Source: Paracoccaceae bacterium (GTDB lineage Bacteria; Pseudomonadota; Alphaproteobacteria; Rhodobacterales; Rhodobacteraceae). From it: DNA of 64,000 bases. The stretch lies in NCBI GenBank assembly GCA_029862205.1, contig JAOTXT010000020.1:1-64000 (forward strand), given 5' to 3'. The position numbers and the translations under genes were made by a program. Positions 10,071 to 19,920 of this stretch are shown here, piece by piece. Position 1 is the stretch's first letter. Each line of letters starts with the position of its first letter. A model generated the notes under the pieces. That model saw only the letters and a program-made list of their open reading frames with translations. It had not been told where the DNA came from and ran no database searches.

Positions 10071-10859
10071 ATGCAGCGTACAGTCGAAGACTTCGCAAAG
10101 ATGAGGCTCGACGTCGGCGGGATGCTCGACCCTAAAGTCTATCACGAGCTATATCTGAGCGCGCGCCAATCGGCACACAACATCCTGGAGATTGGAACTG
10201 CGAGGGGTGCCGCAACCGTCGCGTTGGGCCTGGGCGCCCTGGATGGTGGGCACGAGAACGTCCGGGTCGCGACGGTTGAGAAGCTGGGCGAGAGCTATAC
10301 CGAACGCTATGGCACGCCGGAGGACTACCGGGCGCGCCTCTACGGGGCATTCGAACGCTACGGTGTCGCCGAAAGGATCGACGTCCATTTCGGCGCCGCG
10401 AGGGCGATTGTATCGGACCCAGTGATCGAGGCCGGGCTTGGCCTGATGTTCCTCGACGCGGACGGCGCCTTGGACCGGGATTTCAGCGATTTCTACGGAG
10501 CTTTGGTTCCTGGGGCCGCGATCATCATCGACGATTACGGCACTGACCGCGCGACCCTCTACATCAACCCCACCGAGATCAAGATCGACCAAAAACACCG
10601 GTTGACCAAGCTGTTGGTGCATTATTTTGAAGAGAAAGGCGTGCTGAGGAAGGACCAGGTCGTGAAAGAGACCTATTTCGGCGCCCGGCCGGATGGCGCG
10701 ACATTCGAGCCGAACGCCGACGAGATTTTTCAAGTCTATCGCGAACTCACCTTCTCGGACGCAAAATTGTCCTCGGCGGCCTATGTGAATTCCTCCCGCT
10801 TGTTGAAGAAGATCTCTCCGTCCTTCCATCTTTGGCTGAAAACGCAGCTCGGCAAGTGA
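10071..10859 (+). CDS. Class I SAM-dependent methyltransferase (Methyltransf_24-like)
   Basis: ILEIGTARGAATVALGLGAL motif I, LGLMFLDADGALDRDFSDFYGALVPGAAIIIDDYGT; ggaggga RBS before ATG 10071. Confidence 0.75.
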   Translation: MQRTVEDFAKMRLDVGGMLDPKVYHELYLSARQSAHNILEIGTARGAATVALGLGALDGGHENVRVATVEKLGESYTERYGTPEDYRARLYGAFERYGVAERIDVHFGAARAIVSDPVIEAGLGLMFLDADGALDRDFSDFYGALVPGAAIIIDDYGTDRATLYINPTEIKIDQKHRLTKLLVHYFEEKGVLRKDQVVKETYFGARPDGATFEPNADEIFQVYRELTFSDAKLSSAAYVNSSRLLKKISPSFHLWLKTQLGK

Positions 10860-11009
10860 TCTCGCGCGCCTGACCGCCCGCCCGCCTCTGATCCATTCAT
10901 CCTTATCGCGATTGGCGCCAGCGCGCGAATGGTGCCAATGTATGCTGCGCGCGCGTCGCCCGAGCCCACAAGGCGGCCCGAGTGCAAAGAACGGAGCGGA
11001 GGAAACCAG

Positions 11010-11912
11010 ATGACCCCGGAGCAAGTCCTCGCCCATCCGCCGCGGGTGCTGAGCCAAGCGCAGCGCGAGCATTATTTCGAGCACGGCTTCGTCGGCGTCG
11101 AGGAATTGGTCCCGGCCGGCACGCTGGCTGAATTGCAGCGCGTCACCACCGAGTTTCAAGAGCAAAGCCGGGCCGTCACCGTCTCGGATGGGGTCTTCGA
11201 TGTCGGTCCGGGCCACTCGGCCGAGAACCCGGTGCTACGGCGTCTGAAGCGCCCGGACGAGCGCCACCCGGTCTATTGGGATTTCGCCACCAACCTGATG
11301 GCGGATGTGGCGGCCGATCTGGTCGGGCCGGATGTCGCGTTCCACCACTCGAAGCTGAACTTCAAATGGTATGACGCCTCCGACACAGTGAAATGGCATC
11401 AGGACATCCAGTTTTTCCCGCACACCAACTACAACGTGCTGACGATCGGCTGTTATCTGGCCGACACCGATATGACCAACGGGCCACTCGCGGCGCTGAA
11501 GGGCTCGCACAACGACGACCTCTACGACCAATACGACGCCCAGGGGAACTGGACTGGGATGCTGTCCGATGCCGATGCCGCAAGTGTGGACATGGGCCGG
11601 GTCGAATACATGACCGGCAAGGCGGGCTCGATCACGGTCCACAACGCCCGGACGCTGCACTATTCGCCTTCGTCCAACTCGCCAGAGCCGCGTCCGCTCT
11701 TGCTCAACTGCTACACCTCGGCGGATGCGAAGCCCTATACGCCGCATCCGGACCCCTCGGCAAACGCCTACAAGATCGTGCGCGGCGAGGCGGTGCGCTG
11801 GGCTCATCACGATCCACGGCCCTGCCAAATCCCTCCAGACTGGTCGGGTGGCTATACGTCGATCTACGCGGCGCAATCCGGCGAGGACAAGGAAGCGGGA
11901 GGGATGATGTGA
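11010..11912 (+). CDS. Phytanoyl-CoA dioxygenase (PhyH) family Fe(II)/2OG oxygenase
   Basis: HSKLNFKWYDASDTVKWHQDIQFFPHTNYNVLTIGCYLADTDMTNGPLAALKGSHND (HxD...H) signature; ggagg RBS. Confidence 0.9.
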   Translation: MTPEQVLAHPPRVLSQAQREHYFEHGFVGVEELVPAGTLAELQRVTTEFQEQSRAVTVSDGVFDVGPGHSAENPVLRRLKRPDERHPVYWDFATNLMADVAADLVGPDVAFHHSKLNFKWYDASDTVKWHQDIQFFPHTNYNVLTIGCYLADTDMTNGPLAALKGSHNDDLYDQYDAQGNWTGMLSDADAASVDMGRVEYMTGKAGSITVHNARTLHYSPSSNSPEPRPLLLNCYTSADAKPYTPHPDPSANAYKIVRGEAVRWAHHDPRPCQIPPDWSGGYTSIYAAQSGEDKEAGGMM

Positions 11913-12766
11913 CCGCACGCATCACCCGTCCACGCCGCAGCTTTATCTTCACGCCGGGGCTCGATCCGGCGATGTATCCGAAGGCGCTTGCCTCGGGCGC
12001 CGACATCGTCTGCGTCGAGCTGGAGGATGGGGTCGCGCCGAAAGACAAGGACCGGGCGCGAAAGAACGCCATGGCGATCTTCGCTGAGCGGCAGGCGGAT
12101 GATGGGGTCGAGCGCATTCTGCGGGTCAATTGCCTTCGCGAAGCGTCCGGTCTGGCGGATGTGCAGGCGGTTCTGGACGCGGATCGCCCGCCGCCGGCCC
12201 TGATGCTGCCGAAGTTGCGTAGCGCGGACGAGGTGCGCTGGCTGGACACGCTCTTGACCGAGCGGGGGCACGCAACCCGGCTCCATGTGATCATCGAGAC
12301 CAATGAAGGGTTGGAAGTGGTCCACGAAATTGCCCGGGTCAGCGAGCGGATTGATGCGCTCTTTTTCGGAGGCGTCGACATGGCGGCCGAGCTGCGATGC
12401 CGCAATGCCTACGAGCCGCTGCTCTATGCGCGCTCGCGTGTCGTTCACGCGGCGGCAAGCGCGGGGATCGACGCGATCGATGTGCCCTGGCTCGACCTGG
12501 AAGACCCGGAAGGCATGGCCCGCGAAGCCGAGCAGGTCCGTGATCTGGGCTTTTCGGGCAAGGGCGCGATCCACCCGAAACAGATCGCAGCGCTGAATTC
12601 CGTCTTCACGCCCGATAGGGCCGCCATCGACCAGGCGCGCCGCATTGTCGCGGAATTCGAGGCCGCCGATACCGGCCTGGTCGTGATCGACGGCAAGCTG
12701 ATCGAGAAGCCGGTCCTGCGGGAAATGCACCGAGTTCTGGCGATCGCCGAGAGGTTGGGGGCATGA
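11909..12766 (+). CDS. HpcH/HpaI aldolase / CitE-like lyase
   Basis: RRSFIFTPGLDPAMYPKALASGADIVCVELEDGVAPKDKDRAR; GKGAIHPKQIAALNSVFTP; GTG start overlaps the PhyH stop. Confidence 0.88.
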   Translation: MTARITRPRRSFIFTPGLDPAMYPKALASGADIVCVELEDGVAPKDKDRARKNAMAIFAERQADDGVERILRVNCLREASGLADVQAVLDADRPPPALMLPKLRSADEVRWLDTLLTERGHATRLHVIIETNEGLEVVHEIARVSERIDALFFGGVDMAAELRCRNAYEPLLYARSRVVHAAASAGIDAIDVPWLDLEDPEGMAREAEQVRDLGFSGKGAIHPKQIAALNSVFTPDRAAIDQARRIVAEFEAADTGLVVIDGKLIEKPVLREMHRVLAIAERLGA

Positions 12767-12806
12767 ACGCGCGCCGAAGCAACGCCGCGATGACATCGAA
12801 CGAGGG

Positions 12807-14120
12807 GTGACTGGCCTCGACCGGTTTGGGGGGCGACCGCTGATGCCTACGGAATCCCGCGAGATGATATCTGGTGTCAGATCCGGGCTCAGGCTCAGGG
12901 ATTTCGCCCGCAGCGTGGCGATTTTTCTCGCCCCGGGGCTTGCCGGTATCTGGAGCGTGTGGAACCGCTTAACGAAGAAAGGCGGCCCAGTTCTCGTCCT
13001 ATACGGACGGTCGTATGGCCGCGAGTTGCTAAGACGCCTTCGTGAGATGAACCACTACGTCATTCTGGTCGAGCAAGACGCGAAGCGTTTGAATTGGCGC
13101 TTCGCGCACGAAACCTTTTTCCTCGACGTCTTCGACCTGTCGAACACCCAGCGGATTGCCGACTTGGCCCGGCGAAAGCGAGCGACGGTCGCCCTTTCGC
13201 AGTCCGACGACAAACTCCTGCCCCAGATGGCCGCGGTCAACGAAATGCTGGGCGCCGGCGTGCAATTCTCCGCTACCGCCATCGGCGCCTCGATGTCCAA
13301 AGCCGCGATGCACGCGGCGCTCGACCAGGCAGGGGTGCGCTCGACCCCCAATGCCATCCTGCCGCCCGGGTTCGACCTTGAAACGCAGCCGGTCGCATAT
13401 CCGTTGATCGTCAAGGCCGATATGGGGCAGGGGGCGCATGGTTACCGCATCTGCGAGACGCCCGAGGAACTGCGGTCGGGTATCGCCTCGGTCGGCCAAT
13501 CGTTCCCCGAGAGCGATGTGATCGTCGAGCAATACATTTCTGGCAGGCAATTCGACGTCGAGGGAATTATCCATCGCGGCGAGGTGCGGATATACATTGT
13601 CATCGAGGAGAATTTTTTCCGGTATCCCCCAAGGTTCATGCGGTGTTGGTATCTGTTCAACCCAGGTCTCGACGACGAGACTGAAATGACACTGCGAAAG
13701 GCCGCCGTTGAGGCCTTGAATGCGTGTGAATTTAGGTCGGGCGCGTTTCACGTCGAGGTCCGATTGGACGCGGACGGCCAAGCTTACGCGATCGATATAT
13801 CAAATCGCATGGGCGCTGACTTTCCCGGATCGGTGCCTGGAACGACGGGGCGCGATATGATCGGTGACTACGTCAACTCGATGCTCGGCCGCGAAGTCGC
13901 TCCACCACCGCCGGCGGGCCGCCGGCTCGAGCTTCGTTACTACACGCACGCGTTTGAGCCCGGCGCCCAGAATGTTCGAAGAGAAGTCTCTGACAACCCG
14001 CTGCTGATCCGTGCGGACCGCGGCCCGGACGGGACCGAGATGTTCGTGTTTTCGTCAGAGAGCGAGGCGGATTTACGCGCACTAATCGGGAAGTTGGATG
14101 AATTTCTCGGCAACGCTTGA
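12807..14120 (+). CDS. ATP-grasp domain carboxylate-amine ligase-like protein
   Basis: YPLIVKADMGQGAHGYRICETPEELRSGI, VIVEQYISGRQFDVEGIIHRGEVR, AFHVEVRLDADGQAYAIDISNRMGADFPG ATP-grasp motifs; GTG 12807 or ATG 12843 start. Confidence 0.8.
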   Translation: MTGLDRFGGRPLMPTESREMISGVRSGLRLRDFARSVAIFLAPGLAGIWSVWNRLTKKGGPVLVLYGRSYGRELLRRLREMNHYVILVEQDAKRLNWRFAHETFFLDVFDLSNTQRIADLARRKRATVALSQSDDKLLPQMAAVNEMLGAGVQFSATAIGASMSKAAMHAALDQAGVRSTPNAILPPGFDLETQPVAYPLIVKADMGQGAHGYRICETPEELRSGIASVGQSFPESDVIVEQYISGRQFDVEGIIHRGEVRIYIVIEENFFRYPPRFMRCWYLFNPGLDDETEMTLRKAAVEALNACEFRSGAFHVEVRLDADGQAYAIDISNRMGADFPGSVPGTTGRDMIGDYVNSMLGREVAPPPPAGRRLELRYYTHAFEPGAQNVRREVSDNPLLIRADRGPDGTEMFVFSSESEADLRALIGKLDEFLGNA

Positions 14121-14187
14121 TACGCAGATGGCCAAGAGCGCCGATCGACCGGTCGCGCTCGCGGCATTGCTGGAAAAGCGGTCGTGA

Positions 14188-15513
14188 ATGATGCCGCAAG
14201 GCGACAGCGAGGGAAGAGAACCCAAAGGGGCGCGAGCGGCGTTGTTCCGCGGCGGGCTGAGCTTGGGTTCCATTGGCTTTGTCGAAGCGTTCATCGGCCT
14301 GGTCACCGCGGTTCTCTTGGCCCGTGAGCTTGGCCTCGCAGGGCTCGGCACCTACTCGATCATATATGCGGTCGTCGCGCTGGGAACCCTCGTTGGTGAA
14401 TTCGGAATGCCGGTTTTGGTCATGCGCGAGATTGCGAGCGCCAGGGCGCGCGGCGCGGTCGGCGAGATCATCGGTGTCACGCGTTTTGGTCTGCTGGTGA
14501 TGGCGGCCGTGTGCCTTTTCGGCGGCGCGTCGGCGGCGCTGGTCGTCACGGCGTTTGCGATTGAGATCCCGGCGGGCGTGGCCCGGGGTTTGCAATTCGG
14601 CTGGATCCTGATCCCTCTGACGGCGTTGAACAATTACATTTCAGGGATGTTGCTGGGATTTCACCTGCACGGCCTCGGCCGATTGCCCGAAGGGGTGGTT
14701 CGGCCAGCGACGTTCCTGATGCTTATTCTAGCGGCTGGGTCGTATATGCCTGGATCGCTCACGCCCGCGGGCGCGATCCAGCTTCAGATCGCAGCGGCAA
14801 TTGCGAGCCTGATGGTGTCTGCCGTCCTGCTGCGGTTCCGCCCGCGAAACGAGCGCGATGCACCCCCGATCTACAAAGGTCGATACTGGCTGAAGAGCGG
14901 AATCTCCCTGGCCTTGATCGATGGGTTGAGGGTCATACAGCCGCAGCTTCTGATCTTGTTGACCTCGGCGCTATCGACCGTCGAGGCGGTTGGACTCCTG
15001 CGGCTCGCCCAGCGGGCGGCGGGGCTCGCGGGCCTCGGTTCTTCCGTCGTCAACCTGACGATTGGCCCGCATGTCGCGAGCCTCCATGCGCTGGCGGATT
15101 CGGAACGCCTGCAACGCTTGGCCACCATGTCGGCGCGGATCATGACGGCGCTCGTTCTTGCCGGGATTGTCGTCTTCGCCGTGATTGGCGTCTGGTTGAT
15201 CGATATCTTGCTGGGTGCCGAGTTCCGCCCAGCATTCGCTCCGATCCTGATCATGTTGGGGGCGTTGGCGGTTGCCGCGTCGTTCGGGCCGACCGCGATG
15301 CTCTTGAGCATGGCGGGCGCGGAGAATGACGTCGCGCTCGGGTATATCTGCGCGATCTGTCTGGGCGTTGCGATTTCGCTATTGTTGACGCCGTCGTTCG
15401 GTGCGGTGGGTGCGGCCTCGGCTGCGTTCGCGGCGACATGCGCCGAGAGCGTGTATCAATATTACCGGGTTCGAGCACGATTGCGGATCCGGTCATCTGC
15501 CATCGGCTACTGA
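14188..15513 (+). CDS. Polysaccharide/oligosaccharide flippase (Wzx/MOP-like)
   Basis: About 12 hydrophobic segments; GLAGLGTYSIIYAVVALGTLVGEFGMPVLVMREIA. Confidence 0.8.
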   Translation: MMPQGDSEGREPKGARAALFRGGLSLGSIGFVEAFIGLVTAVLLARELGLAGLGTYSIIYAVVALGTLVGEFGMPVLVMREIASARARGAVGEIIGVTRFGLLVMAAVCLFGGASAALVVTAFAIEIPAGVARGLQFGWILIPLTALNNYISGMLLGFHLHGLGRLPEGVVRPATFLMLILAAGSYMPGSLTPAGAIQLQIAAAIASLMVSAVLLRFRPRNERDAPPIYKGRYWLKSGISLALIDGLRVIQPQLLILLTSALSTVEAVGLLRLAQRAAGLAGLGSSVVNLTIGPHVASLHALADSERLQRLATMSARIMTALVLAGIVVFAVIGVWLIDILLGAEFRPAFAPILIMLGALAVAASFGPTAMLLSMAGAENDVALGYICAICLGVAISLLLTPSFGAVGAASAAFAATCAESVYQYYRVRARLRIRSSAIGY

Positions 15514-15553
15514 ACCGCCGGAAGACAATGCCGCGTTGAATACAGAGAATAGC

Positions 15554-15703
15554 GGCGTGCCCCACGATCATGAGGGTCTGGTGGGAACCGATATGAACGC
15601 CTTCGACGCGCACGACGATCCCAACAACGATCAGATCACGAATCTGCGCGAATGCCTGAGCTCGCTTGTCGATGATCCCTCGGTCAGCGCACCCATAAGC
15701 TGA
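15554..15703 (+). pseudogene. Relic of a pectate-lyase / Ca-binding C-terminal segment
   Basis: GVPHDHEGLVGTDMNAFDAHDDPNNDQITNLRECLSSLVDDP parallels GMPDWFEDQFGFDKTSFDAHGDSDGDGYSNIEEYLNGL of the 6097..9888 protein. Confidence 0.6.
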
Positions 15704-15956
15704 AGAACTGCGCGATAGGCATGGTATCGCGCGTTCAGTTCATTTCTCGACGCAATTTCAGTATGCTGGCGCAGGTTTAACCATTGCCTGGAGCAGTGCC
15801 GGCCGGTCCGGCGACTAAATCCGGAATACAGGCGCGCTGACATTCCGCAACGGAACCCCGGCATCGCGCATCTCCGGCTGTTGCTTGTTTCACCACGCCC
15901 ACGTTACCCTTTCCGCCGAGGCTTAAATCGAGCACGAACAAGGAGCAGGTCACGCG

Positions 15957-16922
15957 ATGACCCCATTCGCAATCGCCGGCGTGCAGATGCACGTCGCAGC
16001 GCTGCACGCCAATGTCGAGGCCATGCGCCACCGGCTCGACATTCTGATGGCGCGGTTTCCCTGGACGCAGATGGTGCTGTTCAGCGAGTTGGCGGTCTCT
16101 GGGCCGCTGCCGCGCTTCGCCCAGCCCTTCCCAAACCAGGCGCTTGAGCAGTTTCAGGCGGATGCCCAGCGCCACAAGGTTTGGCTGATCCCCGGCTCGA
16201 TGTTCGAGAAGGCCGGGGACGGGCGCGTTTACAACACCTCCGTGGTGATCAACCCGGAAGGCGAGATCGTCGCGAAATACCGCAAGATGTTCCCGTTCCG
16301 CCCATACGAAACCTATGAGGTCTCGGCCGGAACCGATTTCTGCATCTTCGATGTGCCGGAAGTTGGCCGGTTCGGGCTCAGCATCTGCTACGATATCTGG
16401 TTCCCGGAGACCACGCGGCAGCTCACCAGTCAAGGCGTCGAGGTTCTGCTGCATCCGGTGCTGACCGGCACCGCCGACCGCGATGCGGAGCTGGCGATCG
16501 CGCGTGCGACCGCGGCGCAATTCCAGTGCTACGTCTTCGACGTCAACGGACTGGGCGCCGGCGGGGTCGGCCGGTCCTGCGTCGTCAGTCCCTCGGCCAA
16601 TGTGATCCACCAATCCGCCGGCCAGGAGGATCTGTTCCCGATCGAGATCGACTTCGATCTGGTGCGCCGCCAGCGCGAGACCGGAATGATGGGGCTGGGC
16701 CAGGTCCTGAAAAGCTTCCGCGACCGGTCGGTCGATTTTTCGATCTACGACCGCGACAGCGGGACGGATGCCTATCTGCAAGGCCTCGGGCCGCTCGAAA
16801 TGCCGAGCCAGGGGACCGAGGCCGCTGCGGCGACACCCGCGGGCCCCGCGCCCGATGAGGCCGGCGGCGAGACCAGCAAGGCGCAGGTCGCGCCATTCAC
16901 AGGACGGATTGCATCGGGGTGA
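15957..16922 (+). CDS. Carbon-nitrogen hydrolase (nitrilase/amidase superfamily)
   Basis: LFSELAVSGP (E), EIVAKYRKMFPFRPYETYEV (K), GLSICYDIWFPETTRQL (C). Confidence 0.9.
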   Translation: MTPFAIAGVQMHVAALHANVEAMRHRLDILMARFPWTQMVLFSELAVSGPLPRFAQPFPNQALEQFQADAQRHKVWLIPGSMFEKAGDGRVYNTSVVINPEGEIVAKYRKMFPFRPYETYEVSAGTDFCIFDVPEVGRFGLSICYDIWFPETTRQLTSQGVEVLLHPVLTGTADRDAELAIARATAAQFQCYVFDVNGLGAGGVGRSCVVSPSANVIHQSAGQEDLFPIEIDFDLVRRQRETGMMGLGQVLKSFRDRSVDFSIYDRDSGTDAYLQGLGPLEMPSQGTEAAAATPAGPAPDEAGGETSKAQVAPFTGRIASG

Positions 16923-16999
16923 AAATTTCCCGCCCGAACCGGGGAATGGCCGGCGCAGCGTCCGAACAGGGAGAACGGAATGCCCGAGGACGTGACCCG

Positions 17000-17144
17000 C
17001 GCCGCCCTGCATTCTATCGGTGACGGTGGCGGCGCTTGGGGTCTCGGTGCCGGATGTAAATCTGAGCGAGGGGCGCGAGGCCGCCATCTGCGAAAGTGTC
17101 CTGGCCGCGGCGACCGCAGTGACCCTGAAGCTGGGCGCCGGATA
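17000..17144 (+). pseudogene. Relic of an IclR-type regulator C-terminus
   Basis: Frame reading ILSVTVAALGVSVPDVNLSEGREAAICESVLAAATAVTLKLGAG* resembles IclR effector-domain C-termini; no N-terminus present. Confidence 0.45.
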
Positions 17145-17154
17145 GCCGGTCGGA

Positions 17155-17463
17155 ATGCAAGGCATATCACTCTGGGACCGGAGCGCCGAGGGGGCCTGGT
17201 TCGGCCAGATCGCTATGACGCCGGATCACCTGCTGCGCATCCATCGTCTGGCCGAGGGGCTCTACACACCGATCGGCTACAACGGACGCGGTATCACGCC
17301 CGGCACGATCTTCGGCCGCGCCATGGCCGAGCTGCTGGCGGGCAGCGACGAGGCCGATCTGCCCCTGCCGGTGACCGATCTGGCGCCGGTCGCCTCGGCG
17401 CCGGTCATGTCGCGCTTTTATCAGCTGGTCTTCGCCGCTAATCAGGTCTGGAAAAGTATCTGA
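17155..17463 (+). pseudogene. C-terminal fragment of a DAO-type FAD-dependent oxidoreductase
   Basis: WFGQIAMTPDHLLRIHRLAEGLYTPIGYNGRGITPGTIFGRAMAELLAGSDEADLPLPVT matches DAO C-termini; FAD-binding half missing. Confidence 0.65.
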
Positions 17464-17474
17464 GGAGAGCCCCA

Positions 17475-18227
17475 ATGTCCGATCAACCCATCGCCCTTGT
17501 CACAGGTGCGGCTCAAGGCATCGGTTACGCCTGCACCGAGGCTCTCGCCGAGGACGGCGCCCGGGTCGTGCTGAGTGACATCAACGCCGAGGGTGTGGCC
17601 GAGGCCGCCGAAAAATTGGGCGGTGGCGCGGTTGCGATCCCCTGCGACATGGGCGCGCCGAACCAGATCGCGGCGATGTTCGACCGGATCGAGGCCGAAC
17701 TCGGCCCGGTCTCGATCCTGGTCAACAATGCGGGCGTCGCTTTGCCCGGCGACTTCCTCGAGACTCCGCTGGAGAATTTCCAGAAAGTGATCGACATCAA
17801 CCTGACCGGCACCTTTCTGGCGACCCAGCGTGCCGCGCGCACCATGATCGAAAAGGGAATCGAGGGCGCCATCGTCAACATGTCCTCGATCAATGCGGTG
17901 GTCACGATCCCCAAGATCCCGGCCTATTGCGCGTCGAAGGGCGGCGTGATGCAGCTGACCAAGGCCAGCGCGCTGGCGCTGGCGCCGCACAATATCCGGG
18001 TTAACGCAGTCGGCCCGGGCTCAATCGACACGGCGATGCTGGCCAGCGTCAACGCAAACCCGGACGCGATGAAGATGGTCATGTCGCGCACGCCCTTGAA
18101 GCGCATCGGCACGCCGCGCGAGATCGGCGATGTGGTCGCTTTTCTGGCCTCGAAGAAGGCCAGCTATATCACCGGCGAGACCATCTACGTGGATGGCGGC
18201 CGGGTTGGGATGAACTACACTTGCTAG
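17475..18227 (+). CDS. SDR family oxidoreductase
   Basis: TGAAQGIG, NNAG, YCASKGG motifs; 250 aa. Confidence 0.95.
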   Translation: MSDQPIALVTGAAQGIGYACTEALAEDGARVVLSDINAEGVAEAAEKLGGGAVAIPCDMGAPNQIAAMFDRIEAELGPVSILVNNAGVALPGDFLETPLENFQKVIDINLTGTFLATQRAARTMIEKGIEGAIVNMSSINAVVTIPKIPAYCASKGGVMQLTKASALALAPHNIRVNAVGPGSIDTAMLASVNANPDAMKMVMSRTPLKRIGTPREIGDVVAFLASKKASYITGETIYVDGGRVGMNYTC

Positions 18228-18236
18228 CCTCGGCGC

Positions 18237-18430
18237 CTAGCCCCCCATCCATCGGAAGGCCAGATACCCGGCGCCGGCAGTCAGCGCCGACAGGGTTGCG
18301 CCCCAGGTGACGCGGATCATCTGCATCTCGACGGTCCAACCCCTTAGCGTTGCGAGGTTCGTAGCCTCATAGGTGCCATAGGCGAGAAAGCCGACGATCG
18401 CCCCGTTCAGAACCGCAACGCAGATCGATC
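18237..18430 (-). pseudogene. DUF2177 family membrane protein, C-terminal fragment
   Basis: Minus frame AVLNGAIVGFLAYGTYEATNLATLRGWTVEMQMIRVTWGATLSALTAGAGYLAFRWMGG*; no N-terminal part upstream. Confidence 0.6.
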
Positions 18431-18449
18431 TGATGATGGTTTAACGAAA

Positions 18450-18484
18450 AACGGCTTCGCCGCGGTCGCATTCCGCGGCGAAGC
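18450..18484 (-). terminator. Rho-independent terminator for the 18551..18949 minus-strand gene
   Basis: GGCTTCGCCGCGG(tcgcatt)CCGCGGCGAAGCC 13-bp stem, followed on the minus strand by GTTTTTCG. Confidence 0.8.
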
Positions 18485-18550
18485 CTGAATCTTCATGACC
18501 TGCCGAGCAGATCTGGGATTGGCGTTTCCCGGTGGACCTGTGGGGCCGCC

Positions 18551-18949
18551 TTAAGCGGCCACCATTTCGTCGTCCAATCTGTGCAGCAAGGCACCGCGGA
18601 AAACGGACCGCGGCTTGCCGCCATGACTGAGACTTTTGCGGCCCATCATGCGCTGCAGGATGGTGCGATCGTCATGCTGCGCGTCATCCTGCCCGCCCTT
18701 ATACAAGCGGCGTGCCGCCTCCAGTGCCGCCTCTTCCGCCGGGCCTTCAAGATAGATGACCTTTGACTGGGGCCGCGGCTCCAAGACCAACGTGTCTTCC
18801 TCGGCGCAAGCCGCCGTGGACACGATGCTCTGCTTTTGCTCGGCGAGGCACTCGGCTCGCGCCAGGAGGTCTTCAAGCCGGTCGATATCGCGCAGCAATT
18901 CTTCACGGTGCTGCAGGGCCATTATGAGGATATCGGACATATCAACCAC
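18551..18949 (-). CDS. Hypothetical protein, N-terminal coiled-coil-like
   Basis: 132 aa ORF with its own downstream terminator; no family recognised. Confidence 0.6.
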   Translation of the reverse strand: MVDMSDILIMALQHREELLRDIDRLEDLLARAECLAEQKQSIVSTAACAEEDTLVLEPRPQSKVIYLEGPAEEAALEAARRLYKGGQDDAQHDDRTILQRMMGRKSLSHGGKPRSVFRGALLHRLDDEMVAA

Positions 18950-19266
18950 CTCATTTACTTACGCTACGTTCGATCAGCGGCCATAACCATCCGCTGTCGA
19001 ATGAGTATGAATCAACCAAGTCTAATGTCAAATAAACATTGTTAATAGAGACTGTTTTACAATCATCGGGCGAGTAGTGGCAACTCGGGATCAACACAAG
19101 GCAGAGAGCAGGGCGCGGGTCCGTCGTTTTCGGCAACTTATTGCCATTGCGGCGATGCCGCGAATGCGGTGAAGCGAATCCGACGCAGCAATTTCACCGC
19201 CCGGTCAAAGGATGGATTTCACGGTTGCGTTGTGGGCGGATTAGCTGCCCGGCGGCCCGTGGGGCG

Positions 19267-19920
19267 CTAGTCCAGCGAGATCCCCGCCACCAGTTTCGTG
19301 GCGACGAAGCCCTCGGCGAAGCCGAGGGACGTGCGGGCTTCCACGCCGCGCAATCTAAGTGTCGCTTCCAGGACCTCGGCCCGCAGCCAGTATTTCTCGC
19401 GCTGCGACGCGTAGACGTCGAGGATCGTGTCGATTTTCGCCGATGCAATCTCCTGGCCGAAAGGAACGTAGAAATTGCAGCGGCCCAGATCGCCGTCGTA
19501 TTTTGGGATTTCATAGCCGAGCACGACGTGGTCGCGGAACAATTGTCCGGTCAACTCGGCAATGTGACTGTGGTCCTGGTGCAGATCGTCACGGCGGTGG
19601 GTGAAGATTACATCCGGGTCGAGGCCGGCCACGGCGGCGCGCAGCGCCTCCTTCGCTTGAGGGCCGTCATAGGGCAGATAGCCGTCGCGCAGGCCAAGAA
19701 CCTGCAACCGCGTCTCGGGCCCGAACAGGCGTTCGGTGGCGGCGGCGGCCTCGGCGGCGCGCTTTTCGTCGCCTGTCAGCAGAACGATGTCGATCTGGAT
19801 ATCGGGCTGCGCCTGGCGTAGCGCCGCGAGGGTGCCGCCGCAGCCAATTTCGATATCATCCGCATGGGCGCCCAGGCAGAGGACCGACCTGGCGCGCCCG
19901 AAAAGGCCGACTTCGATCAT
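19267..19920 (-). CDS. PIG-L/LmbE family deacetylase
   Basis: VLCLGAHADDIEIGCGGTLAAL (AHxDD), VIFTHRRDDLHQDHSHIAEL. Confidence 0.92.
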   Translation of the reverse strand: MIEVGLFGRARSVLCLGAHADDIEIGCGGTLAALRQAQPDIQIDIVLLTGDEKRAAEAAAATERLFGPETRLQVLGLRDGYLPYDGPQAKEALRAAVAGLDPDVIFTHRRDDLHQDHSHIAELTGQLFRDHVVLGYEIPKYDGDLGRCNFYVPFGQEIASAKIDTILDVYASQREKYWLRAEVLEATLRLRGVEARTSLGFAEGFVATKLVAGISLD

